In this document: positions 49,565-61,101 of the stretch, in pieces
Layout of the letters: each line of letters starts with the position of its first letter
Position numbering within the stretch: the stretch's first letter is position 1
Assembly: GCA_014526335.1 (NCBI GenBank)
Contig: JACTAT010000002.1
Coordinates: forward strand, 4,673,832 to 4,737,831
Length of the DNA stretch: 64,000 nucleotides
Direction: 5' to 3'
Source: Chrysaora quinquecirrha
Taxonomy: Eukaryota; Cnidaria; Scyphozoa; Semaeostomeae; Pelagiidae
The notes under the pieces: model-generated
The model's input: only the letters and a program-made list of their open reading frames with translations
What the model was told of the DNA's origin: nothing
Database searches by the model: none
Position numbers and translations under genes: made by a program

Positions 49565-50385
49565 TTTTACCGTTATGACCACTATTCTCAATATTACCAC
49601 TATTACCATTATAACTTCTATGTCTACTATTACAAATACCTCCATTGATACCACTCTTTGCCAATACAATTGCCACTATTATCAACTATTGCCACTATTA
49701 CTGTTACCACTACTACCATAATTGCAATTATTGCTACTTGTAATTATTGCTATTGCTATCCTTTCCATGCCATCTTCAGTACTATTGCCATAATTTCCAG
49801 CATAACCATTCTTGCAATTATTACCACTATTTCCATACCACTATTACTACTATTACCATTATCACCACTACTGCTATTATTACCAATACTACCATTACTA
49901 CTATTACCACCTTTATTACCTTTATTACTATAATTACCACTGTTACTGTTATCTTATTACTATTATTTCCATTATTACCACTGTTAGCTATTACTATTGC
50001 CATCATTGCTACTATTACAACTTTTACCATTATCACCACTATTACTACTATTACTATTATTACTTCTATTTCCTTTATTACCATTATTGCTGCCATCACC
50101 AATATTACAATAACCATTATTTTCACCACTATCATTACAAGTGTTACTACTATTACCATTATTACCACTGTTACTACTATTACCTACCACCATTACAACT
50201 ATTACCACCATTTCCATTTGGTCACTATTACCACTATCGCCGTAACACTTTTACCAGTATTGCTACCATTAGTTCTACTACTACCTTTAATACCTTTATT
50301 GCTACTATTACCACTGTTGCTGTTATCTTATTACCACTATTTCAATTATTACCACTGTTATTACTATTGCCACTTTTATGCGACC
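49565..50385 (+). repeat. ATTACCACT-type trinucleotide/nonamer array
   Basis: About 820 bp of imperfect ATTACCACT, ATTACTACT and ATTACCATT units. The composition is the complement of the GGTAAT array at 28 kb. Open frames through it are repeat artefacts. Confidence 0.9.
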
Positions 50386-50814
50386 TATGCCAGTTTTCTA
50401 TACCCTTTTGCGCCTATCCGTTTGCCGTTAGACGATTAGATGCTATTTGTAAAAGGGACTTATTGACTTTGGGCTATCCTTAATATCAAATGCTTTGTTT
50501 TTTTGTGGGCAATTCCTTACTGCCAAATGTTATGTCGAAGGCCTTTTGATGCTGAATGAGAAAAACTCAAGCAAACTTAAAGAAGATATAAAATTGAACA
50601 TCACTAACGTTTTATTTTGAACATAAATAGAATTTTATTATCTTAGTAATATTTACATACATTCATTAATACATAAAACGATGTTAAGGTATACATCGAG
50701 ACACATTTATTTTTCAACCTTAATACTAGCTAAATGCACCTCTAGGCTCTGGAAACAAATTTCTCTTTCCAACATTTGAGTTTAACAGTAACTTAGTTTT
50801 TGACATAAAGCTAC

Positions 50815-50985
50815 AATGGAGCCTCCTTATGTCGGATACATGTGACACCAATGTTATTGTCCGTTGTAGAAAGGTGTCCGCTTTATGGAGGGTTGTTGTG
50901 ACAAAGAAATGACCATTGGGACACTAAATGTCCAGTGTCCGTTGTATAAGGGCGACCGTTGATAAAAGTTCCACTGTATTTTATA
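50815..50985 (+). repeat. TGTCCG-type dispersed repeat
   Basis: Repeated AGGTGTCCGCTTTATGGAGG-like phrases ending in AAAGTTCCACTGTA. Sequences of this style recur in many invertebrate genomes as ends of nonautonomous elements. No TIR pair is clear here. Confidence 0.45.
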
Positions 50986-51395
50986 TAGAAACAAAATTAC
51001 GATACTATTTTTTTATTTTTTAACTTTTTTATCAAAAGTGAAACATATAAGTACATTCAATATAAGAAATATAATCAGTTAAATAAGTCTAATTTGGAGA
51101 TTTTGGTTATTAATAATCTGAGTTAAAACTTGCTTTGATAATTAATGTGGTAGTAAAATGAGTCTTGCCTGTCCTTTCGTTATGTGTTATTAGTACAAGA
51201 ATACTTGACTTGCAACTAAGAAGGAGTTCATCATATATATATACCGTAATTATTCGATTAAATTTTATTGATTAAGTGCACCACCGAATAAGCGCACCCT
51301 CAAGGCTACCGTGCGCTTAGCCGAACAATAACCGTATACACGAGTCCTTTATAACCGCTTTGTCTTACTCTGGTTTTATTTTCTTTTAGTATTTA

Positions 51396-51612
51396 GGCAA
51401 GGCCCTGTCCAAACGATCAATGCTTGTCAAACATTGCTCGTCAAACGTCTTTTGCTGACCAGAAGCAAAGAATTTTTGAATTTTTTTGAAAACATTTTGC
51501 AGCAAAATCTGCTTGTCAAGCATTGCTTTGCCGTATTGCCAAACAGTCAACATTGCTTATGAAACAAATGTCGTGTTTGACCAACAATGTTTGATCGTTT
51601 GATTAGGGCTTA
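51396..51612. mobile_element. CAAACATTG-family MITE-like repeat, copy 5
   Basis: The most compact copy, about 215 bp. The left end is AGGCCCTGTCCAAACGATCAA and the right end is the inverse, TTGATCGTTTGATTAGGGCTT. Internal GTCAAACATTGC motifs are palindromic. It ends 15 bases 3' of the stop of gene G, so it probably forms part of that gene's 3' UTR. Confidence 0.72.
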
Positions 51613-51626
51613 CGTCTTCAATACAA

Positions 51627-54600
51627 TTAGACAACAGCAGCATTATAGGTTGTTCCTTTCTTTCTTGGAATCTTGTTCCTTTCCATTGGATTGCTCTCTG
51701 CGCTACCTGATTTCCTTGGAGAAATTATTGAACTAGATTCATGCTCATCACCTCCTTCACTCGTCTGATGAACTTTGTTGTGGTTCTTCTGCTTATGAGA
51801 TATCACATGCTTCTTTCTTGGAATCTCCATCCTGCAGCATCCTCGTGGGCAGATTGCATAGCAGTGCTGAACACAGATACCAGGACATGTAGGTGGTGGT
51901 GGTGGTGGGGGAGGTGGTGGGGGAGGTGGGGCCATCACACAGCAAGCCACGGGGCATGATGGTGCACAGCTTGGTTGGGTACAAGGAGGAGCGCACATTG
52001 GTGCTGGGGGAGGAGGGTAGTATGGTGGTGGTGGTGGTGGTGGGATTGAAACAAGGCTTAACATTGGTCGGCAGCAATCCTGAGTGCAAGCTGGAGCACA
52101 TGCTGTTGGGCATGGAGCAGGGCAGGTAAGTGGACTTGGTGTCTGAGGCATTGTTGGAGATACCGGAGGCTGCTGTTGCTGCTGAGTGTTGCCTGAAAAA
52201 TCAATTCAACTAATTCTTTAACGTTGATTATTGACTTAATGTAAGTTCGAATTTAAATTAATCGTCCTACTTTGTAACAACTAACATTACTAAATAATCC
52301 ATTCATTCATTCTTTCACTCATTCATTCGTTCATTCATTCGTTCATTTATTTGTTCATTTATTCATTCATTCGTTCATTCATTCATTCTCTTATTCGCTT
52401 GCTCATTCATTCATTCATTCATTCCTTCTTAGTTTATTCATTCATTGGTTCATTCATTCATTTCTTTATTCGTTCATTCATTTATCCACTCATTCATTCA
52501 TTAAAGAAGAAAGCAAAGAGTTTGAAACATGAAATATATTCTGATTCAAAGTACAAACCTTGTGGAGTCTGTGGGGGCTGTCCAGGCTGTCCAGGTGGGG
52601 GCAATTGCTTTCTATTTCTTGATCCTTTGTTGTGGGGTGTTTTATGACTTGGAGCACCTTTATGCATTGATTGGACACGATGAATGTGTGGCTTGGAAGC
52701 TTTCTGCAGTTTCTTCGACTTGCAGTTTTTGATGCATTCCTCTTCGGTCTGATCTGTTCCCACAGTTGCAACATTATTGCTTTGTGTTCCAGGGACTACA
52801 AAAAGGGAAATTACCATTTACAAAAAAAAAAACAATTTTAAGAGGCTTTGGTCATTTCTTACTTTAGTGCTTATGCCAGAGTCTACGTCCTATTTTAAGG
52901 GCATTAATTTCGTAGACTTTTTCACTGGAGGTGAACCACAATTAATGGCGTTAATGGCATACCACAATTAATGAGACTTGAACTCAAGACTGCACGATCA
53001 GAGAGCCAACGAAGATTCTGTTTTGCTAAAGAGCCCAATGAAATCGTCGAGTGACTCTTTAAGATCCACAGTTCAATCCTCTTTTCCAATTAAATTTTTT
53101 TTCGGCCATGTTAAGCCTTCTCCACTACCATACATAGTATATATATCTTCATGAATTGCAAAAACTAGGATAGATGTATCCTAACCCTAGTGTTTGCCAT
53201 GCATATAAATATTTCTAGCGTACCTTGTCCCTGTAGGTTTTTAACCGCATTGTCCACGAGCAGTTTTGCTGTTGCTGATTTAACGTGAGATCCTGTAGAG
53301 AGAATTGTAGTATAAAGAATAAGGTGTCTATTTGTGAGTAATTAGATGGTCTTGCTACATGAAAATTGGAAGAGTAACTCAGAGCTTTTAAAGCCTCCAA
53401 ATGACTTTGACTGAATATTGATGTGTACTTGGTTGAGTGATGTAGTATTGGATGTTGGAGTGATAAATGCTTGATGGCGTAGGGTATTGTATATGATCAA
53501 GAAGACGTGATGGTATAGGACTTTGTATGGAGAGCAGAATAGTGAGGAAACTCGTTAGTGTAACTGCATATTAGTGCATGTGATATATCAGAGGATATGC
53601 TAGAAAATGTTGCGTATTGTGTATAGGAAAGTATTGGTTATATTATTAAATCATATAATAAGAATAGAAAAATAGTATGTTTATGGTAAAATTTGCAAAA
53701 AAATACCAAGTGATTTTGAAAGAATTCCTTTCACTTCTTTGGCAGCTTCGACGATTTTCTTTCCTAAAAAGACGATTAAAACTTTGTAATTAACCCTCAT
53801 TCAGAATTGTACATCAGAGCAATATTTCGTTAGACATACATTCGCCCATGCATACGATTTAGTTAATATATAGAAGACTCTTCTATCATCTATGTTTAAG
53901 AGTATGTTTTAAGGGCCACTAATTACCCCATATAGTTGAGAGGTTTCAACTAATACAAAAAGTTTTCAAGGGAACGAGGGGTACAAACGGGGTACCAGTA
54001 AGGATAATCCCCATGTAAAGGAATATTGAAGGAAAAACAGGGTTGTTCGTGTTGTACAAGGGTTCCAGCTACCAAAGTCGACATTTATAAATGATATGCA
54101 CGTCAATTTCCATAACGAAGTAAAGCAGTATGCTTTATTGATGTTAAACTTGTGTGTCTTTAATTTTCATAATTACACAACCTATTTCTCTCTATCGATA
54201 ACGTTTCCATTCTTTTTAGTACAAGAAGGGCAAAAGTTGATGTCTCTAAATTGTGGTACCCAGTGACGAAGTCCCAAGTATTTAAAGATGAGGAAAGATA
54301 GAAAAATTTAATGGTGAGTTTGCATACCTATTTTTTCGTTCAATAACTTCTGAATGGTTTGACCAGCTTCGGCTACTGACGATTCTGCAAAATTCAAGAG
54401 ACGATCAAGAAGAGCTCGATGTCTGTCAAAAAGGTGAGTCTTGCTGATAGAGTAATTCGTTTTGGTCCAAAAATCTTTATACTCTCCCGTGTGTGACACC
54501 TGATCTGGGTTAGTTATATAGCTATAATTATATAGTTTTTGATGTATGATCATAGACGAATGGGACAACCGTCCATCTCAATCGTTTGTGTGTTGATAAT

Positions 54601-55722
54601 TTGATGTGGTAAATTGTTGTGACAGTTTGAGATGCTCGTTGGGTTCGATGGTGCAGGACTAATTGGATTGCCTCTACCAAGCTAATTGTCCCACTTGTGT
54701 TTTTCTATAGACTATTGACAGAATTATAGCTATAATACGAAATTCACTACGATAAGTTTATAAGATACGTTTATGTGAGTTGTAGGCATAGGTATAGGCA
54801 TATGTTGAGTTATAGGTATAGGTATAGGTATAGGCAGATGCATAGGTGTAGGTATAGGTAGAGGTAGAGGCAGAGGTATAGGTGTAGGTATAGGTATAGG
54901 TATAGGTATAGGTATAGGCATAGGCATAGGTGTAGGTATAGGTATAGGTAGAGGTATAGGGTAGATATAGGTATAGGTATAGGTATAGGTATAGGTATAG
55001 GTATAGGTATAGGTATAGGCATATGCAGGTATAGGTATAGGTATAGGTATAGGTATAGGTATAGGTGTAGGTATAGGTATAGGTATTGGTATAGGTATAG
55101 GCAGATGCATAGGTGTAGGTATAGTAGAGGTATAGGCAGAGGTATAGGTGTAGATATAGGTATAGGTATAGGTATAGGTATAGGTATAGGTATAGGTATA
55201 GGTATAGGCAGATGCATAGGTGTAGGTATAGTAGAGGTATAGGCAGAGGTATAGGTGTAGATATAGGTATAGGTATAGGTGTAGATGTAGGTGTAGGCAT
55301 AGGTAGAGATATAGGCATAGAAATAGGCATAGGTATAGGTATAGGTATAGGCATAGGTATAGGTACAGGCATATGTATGGTGGTGATAAATTTTTACTTT
55401 ATTAGCTCAAATCAGTTTTGTTTATTATTTCTTAATTAGCTGATAGGGTTTTGTGTAAAAACATGATAAAATGAATTGAATGAAATAGACATAGGTACAG
55501 GTATAGGCATTGGCATAGCATAGGCATAGGCATAGGCACATACATATATAATTTAATACTCCCATAGACTTGATATTTACGATACGTCAGCAGGGAATAA
55601 AGGCTTTATGAATACTGTAAACCTTGGTAAACCTTGAGTGATAAATCAAACTCACTTTTCGCTTGCTCTTCTCCACTGCATAAGGCGAAACAAACGAGCA
55701 ACAGTGCTGCGTAAAACCGCAT
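51627..55722 (-). CDS. Gene G: three-CRD secreted protein with helix-exon cassettes
   Basis: Six exons, 55722-55656, 54384-54328, 53763-53707, 53292-53224, 52795-52559 and 52192-51627, all joined in phase 1, give about 350 uninterrupted residues. The signal peptide (about 1-17) is followed by three short exons encoding amphipathic helices (VAEAGQTIQKLLNEKI, then IVEAAKEVKGILSKSL, then a related third). Next come a basic exon with two cysteines (ECIKNC), a Gln/Pro linker and three CRDs: CPAPC-PTAC-APAC-TQDCC (about 186-203), a variant with a four-residue second loop (about 229-247), and CPGIC-VQHC-YAIC-PRGCC (about 265-282), separated by polyproline. The tail is basic and Ser-rich. No Gly-X-Y triplets. 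The helices may drive oligomerisation before CRD cross-linking; this is inference. Confidence 0.87.
52296..52504 (+). repeat. ATTC tetranucleotide array in gene G intron
   Basis: ATTCATTC/GTTCATTC units of about 200 bp in the last intron of gene G, ending about 55 bases past the donor of exon 5. Confidence 0.9.
54785..55378 (+). repeat. TATAGG hexanucleotide array in gene G intron 1
   Basis: About 590 bp of GGTATA/GGCATA/GGTGTA units. A shorter piece lies at 55492-55540 and a related array at 57660-57870. The open frames of Pro/Ile/Tyr or Gly/Ile are artefacts. Confidence 0.92.
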
Positions 55723-55771
55723 TTTGCCTGCAATAAAAATAGCTTGAATTAATTGCATGAGCATAGTTATT

Positions 55772-55955
55772 GTGGTGTGCTGAGGCGTCGTTGCCTAATC
55801 CAGCTGGCTCGTGGTTTCAAGGGTTCAGCGATGTTGGGTTTCGATCGAGCCCCGGCTACGGTAGCGTCACAGCCAGTGTCGAGGTCTCGATTAGTTAACC
55901 CGCTACTGAGATCCTAGCTACTGGCGCTAAATACACCATTTCACCTTTCACCTAT
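55772..55955 (+). repeat. tRNA-derived SINE, copy 6, in gene G promoter
   Basis: Head GCTGAGGCGTCGTTGCCTAA, B-box-like TCGATCGAGCCCCGGC, core GTCGAGGTCTCGATTAGTTA and CACCTTTCACCT tail. It sits immediately 5' of gene G in opposite orientation, inside its likely promoter or 5' UTR. Confidence 0.8.
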
Positions 55956-57659
55956 CTTCGGCAGTAGAAAAAATTATGCGTTTTTAAACCTTGGAGATGT
56001 TTTTTGAGGTGCAGGGTACTAGTAACTCCTAATCGATGCAGGAAAGTTTTATTATTGCTGCAGAAATAGCATTGAATATTGCAAGGCCTACTACAATTCA
56101 TTTTACTCGATAGAGAAATGGCACTGAATTATTCGAAAGGTAATACGATGCATGCAAAATGTATCGGCACTAACTAAACTTGCAACTGTTGCAACAAATG
56201 CAAAATGTGTATAGGTTACAAGAGAACATAAATTAGGCCGCATCTTCTTCGAAATTGTAAACAATAAAGTGCTTGGAGATTAGTAATTAAAACTAGATTT
56301 ATTTGTTGGTTATTATTCAATTTACTGAAACGTAACTAAAAATCAACATCAAGCCCAAAAATCATGCAAAATGTTGAATTTTTTGACAAAAAAAAACACT
56401 TTCCTGGATCAAGTCTACTGATAATATAGGATTTTCAGGTAAATATTTGAAATTTCTTCAGACAGAAGAACATATGAATCTTAATACTCACGAATGTACA
56501 TCTTTTCCAAGTGCTTTTTGCAGCCAATGATGATTTTTAATCTTCAAGATATTATTCAGTGGATTTCCACTGAATAAATAAACACTAAAAGTAGCAAATC
56601 ACTGCAAAAACCCCGTTGCAGCTAGATTTTTGCTTTCCAAAGCTTAGAAGCTTGTCGTTTGATCTTGCAGCAGGTCCTATTCAACACAGAATCTAATGTC
56701 ACTGCCAAAACGATGTCGGGGCAGGTAGTTCTTCATTCTCCTGTCAGATCTTATTTTCTTCATCTCTTTGCTCATAACTTATTGCCTTCTTAGCATTTTC
56801 ATTGGTTTAACTGTTTTTCTAGATCTTGCACTCTGTTATTTCTTCTGTTCGTTGCTCAAAAGAGTAGTTCATCAACCATTTTTATGTTCATCTATCTGTC
56901 TTGTTTAGCTTCATTCAAAATCTCTTTATAATCTATTCTACAGATCTTTGACGTACCCTCTATGCAATATATCATTACATGCAGGGAGATTTTCCAAGAG
57001 GGGGAACTTGACCTGTGGTTTGACGGAGGTGCCCCCCCCCCCTGAGATCACACGATTTGATACAAATATTTTAAACATTTTTTGCCTATTCTCGGCTTTA
57101 TCAATGTGGCGTTTATGCCCCTTTTATCTGTTTCTTTCCAACTTTCTTTTCGTTCTCCCCCCCATAATTCAGAGCCGGGGCTTCTGCCTTTTCTTTTACA
57201 AAGATACTGTTATCTTTAATCTTTTCCTTTCGTTATCTTAGCTATGTTTCCGTTTTCAATCGAGAGAATCACAGACCTAAGATTTATTACTTTAGTATTG
57301 GAGCATAATTTGGAGATAGTGTATTGTAGTTTTAGCTTACGGATTTTTCTTATTTGAAAAAGTCTGCAAACCCCCGTCTGCAAAGTCTGCAAAGTTGAAT
57401 TTACTTCGGTACTGTAGGGTCCCTAACAGAGGACCCCTTTTATTTTTTTTATCTCTTCTGCCTCGAACGTTATCACAGTTTTCCTTCTTTTGAATTTCAG
57501 TGTCATGACTGCATCACTTGTCATCCTTCGTTACACTTCCCTTTTATTTGTAACTGTGCCTAGTAATTTAGTATTACTATATATATTTTCTCAGCTTATC
57601 GTACCCCCAAATCTCCATATTATATTACTTTGATTATTATTATATTATGCACAGACAAA

Positions 57660-57870
57660 GTTATAGGCATAGACATAGTCATGGACATAGGTATAGGTAT
57701 ACGCATAGGTATAGGTATAGGTATAGGCGTATAGGCATATAAGCATATAGACATATAGACATAGACATAGACATAGACATAGGTATAGGCATAGCCATAG
57801 GCATAGGTATAGGCATAGGTATAGGCATAGGCACAGTCTTAGGCATAGTCTTAGGCATAGGTATTGGCAC
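57660..57870 (+). repeat. TATAGG/CATAGG hexanucleotide array
   Basis: ATAGGCATAGGTATAGG and AGACATAGACAT units, about 210 bp, intergenic. Same repeat type as in gene G intron 1. Confidence 0.9.
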
Positions 57871-59427
57871 ATATAATTCTATTGTATAGCTCTCTATTAT
57901 CCCACTTCTCAAACCTAATCGATATTCCAGCCCTCCTTGTATTTGCACATCAACATAAACCGACCATTCATAGAAACTTATATTCCCCGTTTTTTCTACC
58001 CCCACTTTATTAGAGATACTAAAAGCTTATCTACTACATATAGGAAGTGTTTGATTGCGACTTGGGTCGTTATCCACAGATCAGCCCTATGCTTTTCCGT
58101 GGCCCCCAATGCTCTTTAGTTGTCCCTTCCACGGAGTGCAAAGATTACAGATACCCATTCTTTTTAAAGTTAAAGGCGTATGTGCCTATGAACCTCCCAA
58201 CAACATTCAGCAACAAAAATTGAGATCTCTTGCTTGTTTGCAATTCCAAAGCGGTAGGTAAAGCAGGTTTGAAAGACCTTCCGAACTTTCCGCTTCAAGT
58301 GGGAGAAGATTTTTCAGACTCTTTAGCTATTCTGCATTTCATTTTAGCTTTCATGGCAGTAATGAATTTTCTCGGTGCGCTTTCATTTTCGCTGGATCTT
58401 CTCTACATAGGCGTAAACCTTCGTGCGAAGAGCTTCTCGACGAAACGTCTAAGCGAAAATGCATTACTCTGCTTACCGACGACGCCTTTCTCTTAGCGCT
58501 GGAACTTTCGCTTTGTTGCTAGTCGAACTGCAGTCGAATCACATTCGAACCTGTTAAACCTAGACTTACTACATGAGTCGTAGATATCGCTGTTAATTCT
58601 ATGCTGGACGTTCCACTTCGAGCAATAACCTGTAAGGTTTTTGTTGTTGTTGTTGCTGTTAGGGGAGAGTGGGACTCGTGTAACAGGTCTATGTCAAATC
58701 TACCGCTTTCATTTTTTGTGCGTTTGATTCAGAAAGTCTTTCCATCTCTGCGACAACTATCGTGTTCAGATAATGGTTGGTTTGGTTCAGAGCTCCCAAC
58801 CAAATACACCCTTATTCTGTGTAGGCTTACAGAGGCACAACGTTTGATATCATTAAGACACTAGAGAAGAGACGCAATCTCACGAATATACAACACATTG
58901 TAATAGTTATCTTTTTCTAAAAGTAACCAAATCGTCCCAGTCAATAGTATTATGTTTTTAATAGGAAGTGTGAACGAATAAAGACAATTTTTAACCATTC
59001 TAATGGTACACATGGACGTTGTCATCTTCGTAGAAATCTAGTAGCCGAGAACTTAAGTACTTCGCTAATAAGTCACTGTAGATATGACAGCCTTTGCGAA
59101 TTTCTTGGCATTTTAGAGAATATTTTAAAAGAAAAAGCACGAAAGTTATAAGCACTACTTGATTTCTACATCCATGCGTATAAATATAAACGTTGTTAAT
59201 AAACCAACCAAGATAAAAATAATTAAAACCTAAGAGAAGTCAAAGATTTTTGCTAAGTTGTACTATAATTGATAAATTCAGTAATAATGATAAGCATACT
59301 GTCGCTTCAGGAATTGTCAATATTGAAGCTCTATAGTCTATAGAATGAAGTTTTTTCATCAATATGATATTTGTATTGCAGTATTTTACAAAAATATTCG
59401 CAATTGGTCGTATCCTGCTTGATCAAT

Positions 59428-61101
59428 TTATTGCTTTCGTTCGATGATGATGATTGGTTTTGCAGCTCTATTTATGTGGCTCCTCTTCTTGCCTGGAGGA
59501 CAGCATGCTTGTGGGCAGATAGGTGCACATGTTGAAGCACAGACTGGTGGGCATGGTGGTGGTGGTGGTGGTGGAGGTCCTTGTGGACAACAGTAGCTTG
59601 GACATGTTGGGAAACATTGCTGGAAGCAGACTGGTTGACATGGTGCTGGAGGTGGCTGCGACAATCCTGGTGGGCCAGGTGGACCAGGAAGACCAGGTGG
59701 TCCAGGAAGTCCGGGAGGACCAGGAGGGCCATTTGGACCAGCAGGACCTTGACCTCCAGGGCCTCCTGGTGGGCCAGCTGGACCTGGTGGTGGTGGTGGT
59801 GGTGGTGGTGGTCCTACACAGCAAGTTGGTAAACAGGCTGGAGCACAGACGCTAGGGCATCCGGCGGCGCATTCTGCTTGACGTTTATGATGTTTACCTG
59901 AAGAAAAGAGAAGGTATTATTGCTAAACCTAAGTCCTCTGTATAACAGTCCGTCAAATAGCCCTACCAAAATTCATAGTTATCGAGTATATAAATATGGG
60001 AACCTTGGGAGAGAAATGTAAGGTCTGGTACCATGAGTTTAAACACAGGCTACCGGTAAACTACGGAATCAACATCGATAATTTATTTGTGAATACCTAA
60101 GGAAGACAAAAATGCGTGTTTGTCGCTTCGTGCACCGTCAAGCATGTCGGACCCACCTGTCGTTTATGAACAGTGTCTGATCGGACTATCTTACGTGTCC
60201 TGCCTATCTACTCTAACAAATCTGATTGTATGTTTAGCTAGATATCCAATCTTTTTTATTGTTACGTCTTAGAATAGGGACTACACCCTCGAACAGGATA
60301 ATATGCATTTTTCTTGATAAATCAAGTGTTTTGCTACAGGAACATTTCAATCGATTAAATGTCTATATTGATCAGTATACTATGTCGTCTGATTTTAACT
60401 CAGAAACGCTAGCTGTTGTGCTGTCGTGATTCATTAATCACTGATGCAATCACTGACAAAATCACTAAATCGTTTTATTATAAAATGCAGTTACCTATTG
60501 CTATTTTAAGTTGAATTTTCGAGGTTTGAAATACCATTTAGTTAGAGCGCAACAATTTAGGCAACTATTCTGTGAAAGGCGGAGATTCACAAAGAAAATC
60601 AACGTAATGGATGCCTGTTGCGCATCTTGTTTGAAAATCTCTCAGCTGAATCTGAAAATGTTCTTTGATTTTATTCTTAAAGATGTTTCTCGAAATATTA
60701 ACCGAATAAACGTTGCTTTGATTTCGATTTGGTTGAAAATATCTCCAAGTCCGTTACACTGAAAATCAGTTCACTGTTTTGAAGGGGATCGAATGTGGTG
60801 CAGCATTGTTACGTAACTAAAATAAGGCTCGATATTCTTGTCTTTTGATGATGTATTTGGATTTTTTGAGTTTTTATTCTTCTTAAGGAAAACGAAGTTT
60901 CGGAAAAGACAACACAATTAATGGAATATGAAACGAAACGTTAAATGTTAAGGATGCTTAAAGAATGATAGAAAGTAATAAGTATACATATAAAGATAAA
61001 GTATTATGAATGATAGTGCAGTTTATACCTCTGTGAAGTTGTCGACTTTCGGCGAACACAACCACTGCCAGAAGGCAAAGAATAATCCTAACTTTTCTCA
61101 T
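59428..61101 (-). CDS. Gene H: minicollagen, nematocyst capsule wall protein
   Basis: Two exons, 61101-61029 and 59897-59428, join in phase 1 and encode 180 residues, a typical minicollagen length. Order: signal peptide (about 1-18); short propeptide ending Lys29-Arg30, the usual minicollagen cleavage site; N-terminal [21 protein letters not shown] (34-51); nine prolines; 14 Gly-X-Y triplets (about 63-104); [21 protein letters not shown] (111-128); eight prolines; [21 protein letters not shown] (140-157); and a basic tail with four Ile. In cnidarians, minicollagen trimers assemble in the post-Golgi capsule vesicle, where CRD disulfides reshuffle from within chains to between chains and harden the nematocyst wall. 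Two C-terminal CRDs instead of one place it among multi-CRD minicollagens. A minus-strand AATAAA overlaps the stop codon. Confidence 0.95.

Larger units (their letters stand above)
48804..51626. other. Intergenic region between genes F and G
   Basis: Dominated by an ATTACC/ACT array (49565-50385), a TGTCCG-type repeat (50815-50985) and a CAAACATTG-family element (51396-51612). No gene is supported; long Ile/Thr or His/Tyr frames come from the array. Confidence 0.6.
55723..59427. other. Intergenic region between genes G and H
   Basis: No gene is supported. It holds a SINE (55772-55955) only about 50 bases 5' of the start codon of gene G, and a hexanucleotide array (57660-57870). Short plus-strand frames near 57.0 and 58.3 kb have no features. 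Confidence 0.55.

Noticed and set aside
49747..50439. Long Ile/Thr- and His/Tyr-rich frames, resembling low-complexity silk or antifreeze proteins
   Set aside because: They are produced by the ATTACC/ACT array, are open in several frames at once, and have no start context or signal peptide.
54758..55372. Long Pro/Ile and Tyr/Thr frames in gene G intron
   Set aside because: Direct translation of the TATAGG hexamer array, open in all three frames.
54785..55378. Possible interstitial telomere from TAGGTA-like hexamers
   Set aside because: The cnidarian telomere repeat is TTAGGG; units here are GGTATA/GGCATA and never TTAGGG.
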